Positions 27,245-36,443 of a stretch of DNA of 64,000 nt are shown one piece after another. The stretch is from Membranihabitans maritimus (GTDB lineage Bacteria > Bacteroidota > Bacteroidia > Chitinophagales > Saprospiraceae): the NCBI RefSeq assembly GCF_021729145.1, contig NZ_JAJSLW010000024.1, positions 1 to 64,000 on the forward strand, given 5' to 3'. The notes under the pieces were generated by a model that worked only from the letters and a program-made list of their open reading frames with translations, ran no database searches and was not told where the DNA came from. Numbering within the stretch: the stretch's first letter is position 1; each line of letters begins with the position of its first letter. A program made the position numbers and the translations under genes.

Positions 27245-28035
27245 CTGAAAGGAAGAAACATATAATGAACCTTTTGGTATTACTCGTTTCTTGTTTGTGT
27301 ATTGGCGGAGCTTTAATTTTATTTGCTTCTTTTGGATATAATAGTGATCGAATAGTAGCAGATATTCAAGTAGAAATAGAAGCGGATGTCCCGGGACAAA
27401 AGTCCCTTTTGGATACTACCGAAGTTTTCCGGATTATTCAAGGATCTTTCCCGGACGGGCTTGTAGGAAGGAGTCTGAAGAATACGGATCTTGATGTCCT
27501 GGAAGAGCAATTCGAAGCAAATCCTTTTATCAAGGAAGTCCAGTTATATGCAGATAAAAAGAATATACTTCAAATCCATGTAGCGGAGCGAAAGCCTCTT
27601 CTACGTGTATTTAGTCTCAAAGGAGCCAATTATTACATCGATTTCGATGGATACCCCATGCCACTTTCCGAACATTATTCTGCGAGAATAATGACGGTTA
27701 CGGGACATATTCCTCCATTGAAAGAAGGAGAGAAAGTGGACTCTGTTAAAAAAGTATTCGATGTTTTTACCATTGCCAACGCCTTGCAATCGGATACATT
27801 CATGAATGGATTCATTAATGAAATCCATGTTGATCACCAGGGACAAATTTTATTGGTTCCGCTTATCGGTGATTTTCGGATTGAAATTAGTGAAACAAAG
27901 GAAATTGATGAGAAAATTGAAAATTTAAAAATATTTCTCAAAGAAGGATTGTCCCGTGTGGGATGGGACAAATATTCAAAATTGAGTATTGATTATAAAA
28001 ATCAAATCGTAGGTAAAAAATCATTGAATCCGTGA
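27241..28035 (+). CDS. ftsQ: Cell division protein FtsQ/DivIB
   Basis: A 264 aa bitopic protein: short cytoplasmic tail, one transmembrane helix (about 9-28), a POTRA-like segment (LLDTTEVFRIIQG) and a beta domain (LQIHVAERKPLLRVFSL, then YYIDFDGYPMPLS). Sequence conservation is low, but the features and position before ftsA are characteristic. FtsQ bridges early and late divisome proteins. It overlaps murG by 4 bp and is 5 bp upstream of ftsA. Confidence 0.88.
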   Translation: MTERKKHIMNLLVLLVSCLCIGGALILFASFGYNSDRIVADIQVEIEADVPGQKSLLDTTEVFRIIQGSFPDGLVGRSLKNTDLDVLEEQFEANPFIKEVQLYADKKNILQIHVAERKPLLRVFSLKGANYYIDFDGYPMPLSEHYSARIMTVTGHIPPLKEGEKVDSVKKVFDVFTIANALQSDTFMNGFINEIHVDHQGQILLVPLIGDFRIEISETKEIDEKIENLKIFLKEGLSRVGWDKYSKLSIDYKNQIVGKKSLNP

Positions 28036-28040
28036 AATAA

Positions 28041-29513
28041 ATGCATATGAAATTAAATAATTACAAACCGGAAGAAGTCGTCGTTGCCGTAGATATAGGC
28101 ACTACGAAGGTATGTGCTGTCGCCGGGCGGCGCAACGAACACGGAAAACTTGAAATACTTGGACTGGGAAAAGTACCTTGTGAAGGCGTCATTCGTGGAG
28201 TGGTTTCTAACATCGAAAAAACGGTACGCGCCATTCGGGAGGCTGTATCTATTGTTGAAAAACAAATTGACGCAAAGGTAAAAGTAGTTCATGTTGGAAT
28301 TGCCGGACAACATATAAAAAGTTTACATCATCACGGTATTTTGACACGGGATAATGCACATGATGAGATTAGTCAGTCGGATATTGATCATTTAATAAAT
28401 GACATGTACAAACTGGTATTACCTCCGGGCGATAAGATTTTACATGTTATACCTCAAGAATATACCGTAGACAATGAACAGGGAATTACGGAACCTATTG
28501 GCATGTCGGGTATAAGATTAGAAGGAAATTTTCATATTATTACCGGTCAAATAACAGCCTCAAATAATATATTGAGGTGTATAAAAAAGGCAGGACTTGA
28601 GGCTGCTGATATTACATTAGAACCCATCGCTTCGAGTGCAGCTGTTCTCAATCAGGAAGAAAAAGAAGCTGGAATAGCTCTAGTGGATATAGGAGGAGGA
28701 ACTACAGATCTAACAATATTTTATGAGGGAATTATACGCCATACAGCTGTCATTCCTTTCGGAGGATATGTAATTACCAAGGATATTAAGGAAGGATGTA
28801 CGATAATGAGTCATCAGGCAGAGAAATTAAAGGTGAAATTTGGTTCTGCCTTAGCGGATGAAGTTTTGGAGAATAAAATTATTACTATACCCGGGTTGAA
28901 AGGAAGAGCACCCAAAGAAATTTCGGAAAAAAATCTGGCCAGAATTATTCAGGCCCGAATTGAAGAAATTTTGGAGTATATCGTTTATGAAATAGAAAGA
29001 TCCGGATATAAAAATAAATTAATTGGAGGAATAGTCCTGACGGGGGGAGGTTCAAAATTGAAATACATTGAGGAACTTATTGAATACCATACAGGAATTC
29101 CCACGAAGGTAAGTTATCCAATTGAGCATCTTGCTCACGGGTATATAAAGGATTTGAGTAGCCCTGTATTCTCTACTTCTATTGGTTTATTACTAAATGG
29201 ATTTGAAAGCCGGAAATATGGATGCGCTATTGAAGTCGAAGAAGAGGATGAAGTAGAAGAGGTTTTTCAACCTGTCAGCTCACCGGTTTCTTCAGTTAAA
29301 ATGGAAGAGAATAAGCCGAAAGATGAGTTAAGGCCAGAGTCTTCAAATCCTGAAAAAGAAGATTCAAAAAAGATAGAAGGGGGTGGGGCATCCCGGGATA
29401 CCAACCGCTATACAGACGCCGAAGTCAATTCCGAAGAAAAGGGCTTTTGGAATAAAGTATTTAACAAGACTAAGGATTGGTTTGAGGCCAGTCCGGATTC
29501 TGATTTGAATTAA
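28041..29513 (+). CDS. ftsA: Cell division protein FtsA
   Basis: A 490 aa actin-like ATPase that tethers FtsZ to the membrane. The phosphate-1 motif AVDIGTTKVCAVAG (about 14-27), the ALVDIGGGTTDLTI phosphate-2 motif, and GGIVLTGGGSKL are intact. The C-terminal 90 residues form an acidic low-complexity linker (VEEEDEVEEVFQ) ending in GFWNKVFNKTKDWF, an amphipathic helix likely to bind the membrane. The linker makes it longer than the E. coli protein, as in other Bacteroidota. The start might be M3 (28047). Confidence 0.95.
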   Translation: MHMKLNNYKPEEVVVAVDIGTTKVCAVAGRRNEHGKLEILGLGKVPCEGVIRGVVSNIEKTVRAIREAVSIVEKQIDAKVKVVHVGIAGQHIKSLHHHGILTRDNAHDEISQSDIDHLINDMYKLVLPPGDKILHVIPQEYTVDNEQGITEPIGMSGIRLEGNFHIITGQITASNNILRCIKKAGLEAADITLEPIASSAAVLNQEEKEAGIALVDIGGGTTDLTIFYEGIIRHTAVIPFGGYVITKDIKEGCTIMSHQAEKLKVKFGSALADEVLENKIITIPGLKGRAPKEISEKNLARIIQARIEEILEYIVYEIERSGYKNKLIGGIVLTGGGSKLKYIEELIEYHTGIPTKVSYPIEHLAHGYIKDLSSPVFSTSIGLLLNGFESRKYGCAIEVEEEDEVEEVFQPVSSPVSSVKMEENKPKDELRPESSNPEKEDSKKIEGGGASRDTNRYTDAEVNSEEKGFWNKVFNKTKDWFEASPDSDLN

Positions 29514-29575
29514 AAAAATGTAAGTAGTATACAATTATCTCGCTAAAAAATTATTTAAATTAAAAAAGTTAAATT

Positions 29576-30997
29576 ATGGAATTCGATATACCTGCCAGAG
29601 AAAAATCAATCATCAAAGTAGTTGGTGTAGGAGGTGGCGGTTGCAATGCCGTTACCCACATGTTTCGTCAAGGAATTGTAGGGGTTGATTTTGCATTGTG
29701 CAATACCGACCATCAATCAATGGAATTAAGTCCTGTACCGATCCGTATCCAATTGGGACCCAACCTTACAGAAGGACGTGGAGCGGGATCCAAGCCGGAA
29801 GTGGGAAAGCAGGCTTGCCTGGAATCACTGGATGAAATTGAAAATTTTTTGGATGATGGCACAAAAATGGTTTTTGTTACGGCCGGCATGGGTGGAGGAA
29901 CCGGAACTGGTGCCGCACCTATCATAGCCAAAACGGCACGTGAATTGGGAATACTTACCGTTGGAATAGTTACCTTGCCATTCAGGTTTGAAGGGAATAC
30001 CCGGATAAAGTATGCAGAGACCGGACTAGATGATTTAAAGAAAAATGTAGATGCATTGATTATTGTATCTAATAATAAATTGCGTGACATTTATGGCAAC
30101 CTTCCTGTATCGGATGCTTTCGGACATGCAGATAATATTTTGACAACAGCAGCCAAAGGTATTGCGGAAATAATTACCGTACCAGGGTATGTGAATGTTG
30201 ACTTCGAGGATGTCAATACCGTAATGCGGGATAGCGGTGTCGCCATCATGGGTACTGCTACTGGTGAAGGTGATGACCGTGCAAAAATGGCCGTAAGGGA
30301 GGCGTTGGATTGTCCGCTGTTAGAAGAGAATGATATTCGCGGGGCGGATCACATCCTATTGAATATTTCTTCCGGGAACCGTGAAATCACCATGGATGAA
30401 ATATTTGAAATAACGGAATATGTCCAGGAAGAAGCGGGTAACGATACGAATTTAATTTGGGGAAATTGCCACGATGAGACGTTGGAAGATAAAATTTGCG
30501 TAACTGTAATTGCTACCGGATTCGAGCGAAAGAATAAAATCGAAAGTATTCCTGCGAATGATGCCCAAAGTGTAAAGCTAGAGGAAAAAAAAGAAGAAGT
30601 AAGGGAGTTTAAAAAAGACTTACAATTGGAAATAAACCCCTCATCAGAAGCGTCTACAGTGATTTATCAGGAAAAGAAGATTCCTTCTATGGATGACGTG
30701 GCAGGAACTTACAATCGCGATGAAGATCCTTTTGTAGATGAGGAAGTCGTCAAAAAACACCGTACCGAGACTGAAAAGTCAAGATTTCAACCCTTGAAGC
30801 TCGATGATAAAAAAATGTACTCGCACAAAACCATCGTGGACATGGAGAGTGTACCAGCTTATAAGCGAAGAAGGGTTCATCTGGATGACCCTGTAGACTC
30901 CGATTATGAGCCACAACCTTCATGGTCTATGAATACAGATGACGATGAGCCTACGATTCGAAAAAACAGCCCGTATCTTCACGATAATGTAGATTAG
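29576..30997 (+). CDS. ftsZ: Cell division GTPase FtsZ
   Basis: A 473 aa tubulin-like GTPase that forms the Z ring. The nucleotide-binding region shows VGVGGGGCNAV near 17-27 and the tubulin signature GGGTGTGAAP near 103; the T7 catalytic loop corresponds to NVDFEDVNTVM. A long acidic linker leads to a C-terminal stretch with VPAYKRRRVHLDD, which resembles the conserved protein-binding peptide of Bacteroidota FtsZ; about 35 further residues follow. A strong terminator closes the operon 34 bp downstream. Confidence 0.97.
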   Translation: MEFDIPAREKSIIKVVGVGGGGCNAVTHMFRQGIVGVDFALCNTDHQSMELSPVPIRIQLGPNLTEGRGAGSKPEVGKQACLESLDEIENFLDDGTKMVFVTAGMGGGTGTGAAPIIAKTARELGILTVGIVTLPFRFEGNTRIKYAETGLDDLKKNVDALIIVSNNKLRDIYGNLPVSDAFGHADNILTTAAKGIAEIITVPGYVNVDFEDVNTVMRDSGVAIMGTATGEGDDRAKMAVREALDCPLLEENDIRGADHILLNISSGNREITMDEIFEITEYVQEEAGNDTNLIWGNCHDETLEDKICVTVIATGFERKNKIESIPANDAQSVKLEEKKEEVREFKKDLQLEINPSSEASTVIYQEKKIPSMDDVAGTYNRDEDPFVDEEVVKKHRTETEKSRFQPLKLDDKKMYSHKTIVDMESVPAYKRRRVHLDDPVDSDYEPQPSWSMNTDDDEPTIRKNSPYLHDNVD

Positions 30998-31030
30998 AGA
31001 ATTGGCAATACTACTATAATTTAAATAATT

Positions 31031-31064
31031 CCCCGGCAGGTCGATTGATTTGCCGGGGTTTTTG
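31031..31064 (+). terminator. Intrinsic terminator of the dcw operon
   Basis: 8-bp GC-rich stem CCCCGGCA/TGCCGGGG with a 12-base loop, followed by TTTTTG. It lies 34 bp behind the ftsZ stop. Confidence 0.9.
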
Positions 31065-31069
31065 TTTTG

Positions 31070-32084
31070 GAATTATGCTTGATTTTATTGATTAAGCAAT
31101 ATTTTTTCTTTATTTGAATTTTCTATTGCTTAAGAATATTTAATTTTTAGGTCTATTGAATATGTTGAGATTTCATAATCGACTAAAAATATCTTATCTA
31201 AAGGATACTGTAGAGGCCCCATTATTAAGCGGTATAAAAGGATGGTTTCGTATAAAAATCGATTTTCAATACATACACTAATCATGTGTTTTATGACAAT
31301 GTAATGATTTGCTTTTTCTATTGTGCCGGGGCTTTGTTTTTGTACAGGAAGTATATAGTGCTAATGATGGAGTAATTAATGCACTAAATATTAATATCTG
31401 TACTCAAAATAGCATATCTATAGGTTCAATTGAAGATCCCCGGCAAAATTTAATATAAAACCTGACATTTCATCCACACAGTAAGTTATATGTAACAGCT
31501 GAAATGGATATAGTAGAACTTAACCCAATGGACTGGGGATCTAAAGTTCTACAGTCCTGGGATAGAAACCCTCAAGCCCTGTACTTGAGTATAGATACGA
31601 ATGTGTAAGGAAATTTTATCGTAGGAGGCATTGAGGAACATGTATACGATTAGATAAATAATCGTTTTTCTTCCTGATATAGTGAAAATAAACCTTTCAT
31701 TAAGAGATCCCTTGCGGTGCGGTGTTTGCCTGAAAGGTTACTGACTGTTGTTGGTACACATGTAAATAAAAATTTAATATTCACTCAAATCCATCGTGAA
31801 TTTCCCATATATACAGTATCTAAGGCACAGGAATTACCAATTTCACTCACTTTCTGCTGTAGGTGACCTACAGCACTGTCCGAAAATGTCCCAGCAGGAC
31901 AAAATATGGCTAGCAATAATGTAAAGGCATTATATCGCGTGCCATAGGTCATATGTACGCTACAAAAAATGCATTGAGTAGCATTTAATCAGCACTTGAT
32001 TGTTAAAAAAGATGTGTACCGACGTTAGGGTTTGTGGGGGACCCTCAAATAGAAGGGTAAATCTTACCCCTTTACATATGCCTT
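31070..32084. other. Gap between ftsZ and the EEP genes
   Basis: About 1 kb without an intact gene. The middle is the pseudogene listed separately; 31070-31300 is AT-rich and unreadable, and 31950-32084 holds nothing I can assign. Confidence 0.6.
31309..31950 (+). pseudogene. Decayed secreted (beta-propeller-like) protein gene
   Basis: A single plus-strand frame of about 640 bp reads as protein but is interrupted by TAA (31456), TAA (31606), TAG (31651), TGA (31675), TGA (31864) and TAG (31948). The first codons give a signal-peptide-like LLFLLCRGFVFVQ. The pattern that follows (CTQNSISIGSIEDP, LTFHPHSKLYVTA, IVELNP, GNFIVGG) matches the N-terminal repeats of large Bacteroidota secreted proteins that often carry a gliding-motility/T9SS C-terminal domain. 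All three stop types occur, so recoding is unlikely; it is a gene remnant without its C-terminal part. Confidence 0.65.
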
Positions 32085-32864
32085 TTATTCCAGAATCAAA
32101 TCCACATAATAATAACAATGGTCGGTCACATAGGTGTCGCATACAACTTTGGTGTTGACCACTTGCCAATCCTGACCGTGGGAATAAAGCACGTAGTCAA
32201 TCTTAATTCTGGGATGGTCCGATGGGAAGGTGTATTCGGCTTTTTCAGGTGATGATGCAGGTGTAAATGCCTTAAATAAAATCTTCATGGCTTCACTATC
32301 CGGTGTAGCATTCAGATCCCCGGCTATGATAGTTGGGTACGGACTATCTGCAAATAATCTTACAAGTTCTTCTGCTTGTGCGATTCGATCCGGGGAATTT
32401 CGTACATGGTCCAGATGGGTTCCTACAAATTGTAGCGTATCTCCGGACGGAGTGGATACTATAACGGATAGTGCTGCCCTGGGTTCGCTTCCCGGGCGGT
32501 TGGGTAAAGGGTAATTCCGTGTGGATATAAATGAATATTTTGAAAGGACACCTTCACCGTATTCCCCGCCGTCATAAGGCATGGCCCTGGCGAATAAGGG
32601 AGCCATTTTGGTCCGCCATCCCAATTCGGTAACCAGGTCGTATTTTTGCGCCCGGTTGGTCCGGAAATCCACTTCTTGCATAGCAACGAAATCCGGGTTG
32701 AGATTTTCAATAGGTTGGGCAATGGCATCCAGATTGAAATCTCCTTTGGTAGTTGCCCCATGGAGGATATTGTAGGTCATAAAACGAAGGGTATCACTTT
32801 GAGCATGAGCATACGTGATTCCCAACGTCAATAGAAATAATAAGATCGCTATTTTCTTTATCAT
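32085..32864 (-). CDS. Secreted endonuclease/exonuclease/phosphatase family protein
   Basis: A 259 aa protein with a signal peptide (IAILLFLLTLGITYAHA, then QSDT). The EEP fold is shown by LRFMTYNILHG at the first strand, DFVAMQEVD with the metal-binding glutamate, GTHLDH, AGDLNATPDSE, and the closing IDYVLY and SDHP motifs. EEP enzymes cleave phosphodiesters in nucleic acids or lipids, or phosphomonoesters; the substrate is unknown. Its start overlaps the end of a second EEP gene by 4 bp, so the two are translationally coupled paralogues. Confidence 0.88.
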   Translation of the reverse strand: MIKKIAILLFLLTLGITYAHAQSDTLRFMTYNILHGATTKGDFNLDAIAQPIENLNPDFVAMQEVDFRTNRAQKYDLVTELGWRTKMAPLFARAMPYDGGEYGEGVLSKYSFISTRNYPLPNRPGSEPRAALSVIVSTPSGDTLQFVGTHLDHVRNSPDRIAQAEELVRLFADSPYPTIIAGDLNATPDSEAMKILFKAFTPASSPEKAEYTFPSDHPRIKIDYVLYSHGQDWQVVNTKVVCDTYVTDHCYYYVDLILE

Positions 32865-33706
32865 TTGATAGTAAATTGTGTGATAACGGGAAAATGGTCG
32901 GAATTGAAATGCCGGTCAATCCAATGGCTTAATATGGCTGTTTTCTTGATTTCAACTTGATCATTAGCAAAAATATAATCAATTCTGTGAGAATCTTTCC
33001 TGTTGATGTCAAAGCCACTAAAAGTTCCCGATGGCCCCAAAGGTGGAGTCTCAGAGTGGGTGTAGCTGTCTTTTAGTTTTTTTGATAGCATTTGAATGGC
33101 TTCAGTTTCGGGAGCCAGGTTGAAATCTCCGGAGAGTAAAACCGGCTCGTTGGCGTTTGCTAATTCTTTTATTTTCTGAATGATCAATTGGGCGCTTTCT
33201 TTCCGGGCTTCATGTCCGCGGTGGTCAAAATGGGTGTTAAATACCCATATTTTGTCGCCACCTTTTTTGTATTTGAAGTGGCCGTATGTACAAATGCGTT
33301 CCATTGATGCATCCCACCCTACTGAGGGCTTCCCCGGAGTCTCTGATAACCAGAAAGTACCGTCTTCCAATAGTTTAACCCGCTCGGTATGATAAAAAAC
33401 AGCGCTGTATTCTCCTTTGGTTTTTCCATCATCCCGCCCTACACCTATATAGGTATATTGTTTTAAAGATTCATCCAGGTACTGCACCTGTTCATGGAGA
33501 CCTTCCTGAATACCTATGAAATCGGGCTCATAGAATTGGATTTCTTTCACTAATGAAGCTTTGCGGTTGTCCCACTGGTCTTCACCGTCGTTGATGTTAT
33601 TATACCTGATATTATAGGTCATAGCGCTATGGTTTTGCGCTTTGAGGCCGGATGATAATAACACTAAAGTTAGGGAAAGAAGCCAGTGAATATGTCCTTT
33701 GTTCAT
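32861..33706 (-). CDS. Secreted endonuclease/exonuclease/phosphatase family protein
   Basis: A 281 aa paralogue of the downstream gene. It has a signal peptide (LLSLTLVLLSSGLKA, then QNHS) and EEP motifs SAMTYNIRYNN, DFIGIQEGLHEQ, VFNTHFDHRG, LSGDFNLAPETE, HRIDYIFA and NSDHFPV, giving the full set of metal and catalytic residues. Proteins of this type in Bacteroidota are annotated as periplasmic or extracellular endonucleases, sometimes near polysaccharide genes. It is the first gene of a two-gene operon. Confidence 0.9.
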   Translation of the reverse strand: MNKGHIHWLLSLTLVLLSSGLKAQNHSAMTYNIRYNNINDGEDQWDNRKASLVKEIQFYEPDFIGIQEGLHEQVQYLDESLKQYTYIGVGRDDGKTKGEYSAVFYHTERVKLLEDGTFWLSETPGKPSVGWDASMERICTYGHFKYKKGGDKIWVFNTHFDHRGHEARKESAQLIIQKIKELANANEPVLLSGDFNLAPETEAIQMLSKKLKDSYTHSETPPLGPSGTFSGFDINRKDSHRIDYIFANDQVEIKKTAILSHWIDRHFNSDHFPVITQFTIK

Positions 33707-34021
33707 GATGACGGTAATTTTTATGCAATATAAAACCTCATCTTGTATTTCGCAATTTATGATTTAATTGTTATCATCTGCGTCTATAAAATTAACCGGG
33801 TGTTAATCCTTAGTGGACCGCAAGCTTGAAGCTACAAGCTATAAGCAAAGTAATTTGACCGAATAAACCTTTTTTCATGTGGATGTTTCGGCACAGAGAA
33901 AGGTTCGTCGAACCTATAAACTTTTGCGTCAGAGCAGTTTTTTAAGGCTCATATCCTGGAAAGGAAAACTTTCGACTTTGAACTGATCGCTCCCGCCTCC
34001 TTGCTTCGTTCTGCCTACTTT
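33707..34021. other. Intergenic region with a short tandem repeat
   Basis: 315 bp. Contains about four tandem heptamers AAGCTNN (33822-33849) and a short perfect palindrome AGGTTCG-T-CGAACCT (33901-33915). No gene is visible. Confidence 0.5.
33822..33849. repeat. Tandem heptamer repeat AAGCTNN
   Basis: Units AAGCTTG, AAGCTAC, AAGCTAT and a decayed AAGCAAA, in phase with 7-bp period, in intergenic DNA. Confidence 0.6.
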
Positions 34022-34876
34022 TTACTTCACCATCTCTTCCAAAGGACCGTGTTTCTTTATGACAAATCGATTTCGGTCATCCTTGGAGATTTCGGCACAT
34101 TCCATTTCCGGGTCGTGTTCAAAAAACAATAGGTCACCGGAATTTACCAAATGGCTTAATAAGCGTTCTTTTTCGTCAAGGGTATATAGAGGTTGAACGT
34201 CATACGAAAGAACGTATGGCCTGCGTATATGCCAACGGCTGGGAATCAAATCGGCACCGTACCACATTCTTTTGTTAGAATCGATAGGAAGGTCCAGTAG
34301 CATCATAGCCATAGTATGGCCATTCACAAATCGAATGTTTATGTCATCCATCCAAAGTAAATCATCTTTCTGAACATCTATCATCTGCAAAAGTCCCTGT
34401 TCCTTCAACGGAACGAAGTTCTCCCGGAGGAAGGAAGCTTCTTCTCTGGGGTTAGGGTCAAAAGCCCAATCATAGTGGATGGAATTTGACCAGTAAGTGG
34501 CATTGGGAAAAGTAGGAATAATTTTACCGTTTTCATCGAATTTTAGTGCTCCTCCTACGTGGTCAAAGTGAAAATGTGTAAGGAACACATCGGTTATTTC
34601 GCGGGGATCTATAGCCATTTCACGAAATGAATCTATCACAGAATTGCCATGGGGGTAGAACATTTTTCTGAATTTCTCGCTTTGTTTGTTCCCGATGCCT
34701 GTGTCAACCAGGATTTTGCGATTACCGGTTTCGATAAGGATACTTCTCATAGACCAGGTACAAAGGTTGTCAGCATCAGGCGGGTTGAGCTTTTGCCACA
34801 ACTTTTTAGGTACTACCCCAAACATAGCTCCACCATCCAATTTAAAGTATCCGGAAATTACTGAAGTAACTTTCAT
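34022..34876 (-). CDS. MBL-fold metallohydrolase
   Basis: A 284 aa metallo-beta-lactamase-fold protein. The zinc motif HFHFDHVGG (about 100) and later His/Asp ligands (VNGHTMAMM and WYGADLIPS) are visible. The N-terminal FKLDGGAMFGVVPKKLW is the pattern of the lactonase/phosphodiesterase-like subfamily often labelled AHL-lactonase-like, but the substrate cannot be read from the sequence. There is no signal peptide. It is transcribed on the minus strand behind ribH, with a gap of 113 bp. Confidence 0.9.
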   Translation of the reverse strand: MKVTSVISGYFKLDGGAMFGVVPKKLWQKLNPPDADNLCTWSMRSILIETGNRKILVDTGIGNKQSEKFRKMFYPHGNSVIDSFREMAIDPREITDVFLTHFHFDHVGGALKFDENGKIIPTFPNATYWSNSIHYDWAFDPNPREEASFLRENFVPLKEQGLLQMIDVQKDDLLWMDDINIRFVNGHTMAMMLLDLPIDSNKRMWYGADLIPSRWHIRRPYVLSYDVQPLYTLDEKERLLSHLVNSGDLLFFEHDPEMECAEISKDDRNRFVIKKHGPLEEMVK

Positions 34877-34989
34877 TCTCTCTTTTTTTAGTAATTGCTC
34901 TAGTGATTAATGCTCTTATGTTTATCGCTTCCGGGTCCGTTTTTCTAAAAACCGGTGCCCCAATGTTCCAACTGTTTATGGTCAGCCGT

Positions 34990-35508
34990 CTACCTATTCC
35001 TAAACCCTATCTGGCCTTGTACTTCCTTTTTCAGGTCTTGTCTCAAAAGTATCATTTCAAGTGCAGCCTCAGCAGCTTCTTTCCCTTTATTTTCTTTACT
35101 TCCGTCTGCCCTTGCAATAGCCTGTTCCTCGGTATTTACTGTTAAAACACCAAAAACAAATGGTTTACTAAAGCGGAGGTTAAGCCCCATTATCCCTTGC
35201 GCTATACCCTGGTTGATAAAAATATCGTGATCGGTTTCTCCCTTAATGACGCAGCCCAGGCAAATCACAGCTGCGGGATTGTGGGTATTTTCAATGAACA
35301 ATGCTCCTAATGGTAGTTCGTAACTTCCCGGAACATTTTTTGAGATTATATTTTCTTCTAAAATACCGGCATTTTTGAGTGCTTTTGTACACTCGCTTAA
35401 CATTGTATCCGTTACTGCTGAATTCCATTGTGCTTTGACGATCCCAATTTTGATATTTTCCAAATCCTTTGGTATAGCACTTATTTCTGTTTTCCCTTTT
35501 ATTTTCAT
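34990..35508 (-). CDS. ribH: 6,7-dimethyl-8-ribityllumazine synthase
   Basis: A 172 aa protein of the riboflavin pathway; it condenses 5-amino-6-ribitylaminouracil with 3,4-dihydroxy-2-butanone 4-phosphate. Motifs IGIVKAQWN, VPGSYELPLGA, CLGCVIKGETDHD (with the catalytic His) and VFGVLTVNTEEQA are diagnostic. The protein is slightly longer than the classical 155 aa. It follows the TPR gene behind a strong terminator, so it has its own promoter or depends on readthrough. Confidence 0.96.
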   Translation of the reverse strand: MKIKGKTEISAIPKDLENIKIGIVKAQWNSAVTDTMLSECTKALKNAGILEENIISKNVPGSYELPLGALFIENTHNPAAVICLGCVIKGETDHDIFINQGIAQGIMGLNLRFSKPFVFGVLTVNTEEQAIARADGSKENKGKEAAEAALEMILLRQDLKKEVQGQIGFRNR

Positions 35509-35527
35509 GATGATGTTTATATAATAA

Positions 35528-35560
35528 AAAAGGTGAGCATTACAAAAATACTCACCTTTT
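35528..35560. terminator. Bidirectional intrinsic terminator
   Basis: 10-bp stem AAAAGGTGAG/CTCACCTTTT around a 13-base loop, with T runs on both sides. Located between ribH and the upstream TPR gene on the minus strand. Confidence 0.85.
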
Positions 35561-35585
35561 GGTATATCTTCTAATTATCTAAATT

Positions 35586-36269
35586 CTAATTGACGGAATC
35601 TTTAAATTCAATATTACTTATATATTTTTCAATACCGTAACCATCAGGGCTTTCAGGATATTTTTCTTTTATTTCTTTATAAGCTGCCAACGCTTCTTTA
35701 TACTCCTGATCGCGTTCGTGAAGCATTCCCAGTTTTTTGAGGTAATACGGTGTCAAATAGGTATTATCCCCTGTATTACCGGCTTTTTTGTAAAAGCTTT
35801 TTGCTTTGGCAAAATCTCCCAGCTCACTATAGGCATCTCCCAGCAAACCATATTTAGTAATCGGTGTAATATTCCCATCTGCAGCAAATTCTTCCAAATA
35901 GCTAATGGCTACTTCAAATTTTCCAAGTTTCATATATGAAACACCTGCGTAGTATTTTGCCAAATTAGCCGTAGGAGTGCCGCTGTATTCATCAATTATA
36001 TCCAGAAAGCCCATATTCCCGGCTCCGGGACTCAGTAGGGCGTTTTCGAAGGAATCTTTTTCAAACTGCTGTTCTGCTGCGTAAATGGCATTAATGGCTT
36101 CGGTATTTCTTGGTTTGAGGTAAAGGTTTTGATAAGCTAAAACCCCTATGACAATTACCAATATCCCGACAACTACTCCAACAATTATATTCTGGTATTT
36201 CTCCAAAAAGCTTTGTTGTTCTGTACCTCCCTGGCCTTCGAATTGATTTTGTTGATTTTTTATTGACAT
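35586..36269 (-). CDS. Membrane-anchored TPR protein (YfgM-like)
   Basis: A 227 aa protein: short Gln-rich cytoplasmic N-terminus, one transmembrane helix (about 29-47, IIVGVVVGILVIVIGVLAY) and a C-terminal set of TPR repeats (AKYYAGVSYMKLGKFEVAI, GLLGDAYSELGDFAKA, LGMLHERDQEYKEALAAY). The architecture matches YfgM-type ancillary factors of the Sec translocon, which bind exported proteins on the outer face of the membrane. That role is family knowledge and not shown here. Confidence 0.85.
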   Translation of the reverse strand: MSIKNQQNQFEGQGGTEQQSFLEKYQNIIVGVVVGILVIVIGVLAYQNLYLKPRNTEAINAIYAAEQQFEKDSFENALLSPGAGNMGFLDIIDEYSGTPTANLAKYYAGVSYMKLGKFEVAISYLEEFAADGNITPITKYGLLGDAYSELGDFAKAKSFYKKAGNTGDNTYLTPYYLKKLGMLHERDQEYKEALAAYKEIKEKYPESPDGYGIEKYISNIEFKDSVN

Positions 36270-36270
36270 C

Positions 36271-36304
36271 CTAAAAAAATTATTGCCTGAAAAAATTCAG
36301 GCAA
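36271..36304 (-). terminator. Intrinsic terminator of pdhA
   Basis: 9-bp stem TTGCCTGAA/TTCAGGCAA with an AAAA or TTTT loop at 36283-36304, followed on the minus strand by TAATTTTTTT. It lies immediately before the TPR gene start. Confidence 0.8.
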
Positions 36305-36443
36305 AAATAAATAAATAGCTAAAATTCCGTAAATCTTGAATAATTATTATCTAATCGTAATAGTTAATTTTCAATTCTTTGTTAAGCAAAGATATATACA
36401 AATTATCTGTTATATCTCATTTGCAGGGACAAAGATAATAATT

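Noticed and set aside
29713-30090. Minus-strand frame inside ftsZ
   Set aside because: Low-complexity antisense shadow caused by the Gly-rich GTPase codons.
31456-31950. Possible stop-codon recoding in the stop-rich frame behind ftsZ
   Set aside because: All three stop codons occur in one frame while neighbouring genes use them normally as stops, so decay is the simpler explanation.
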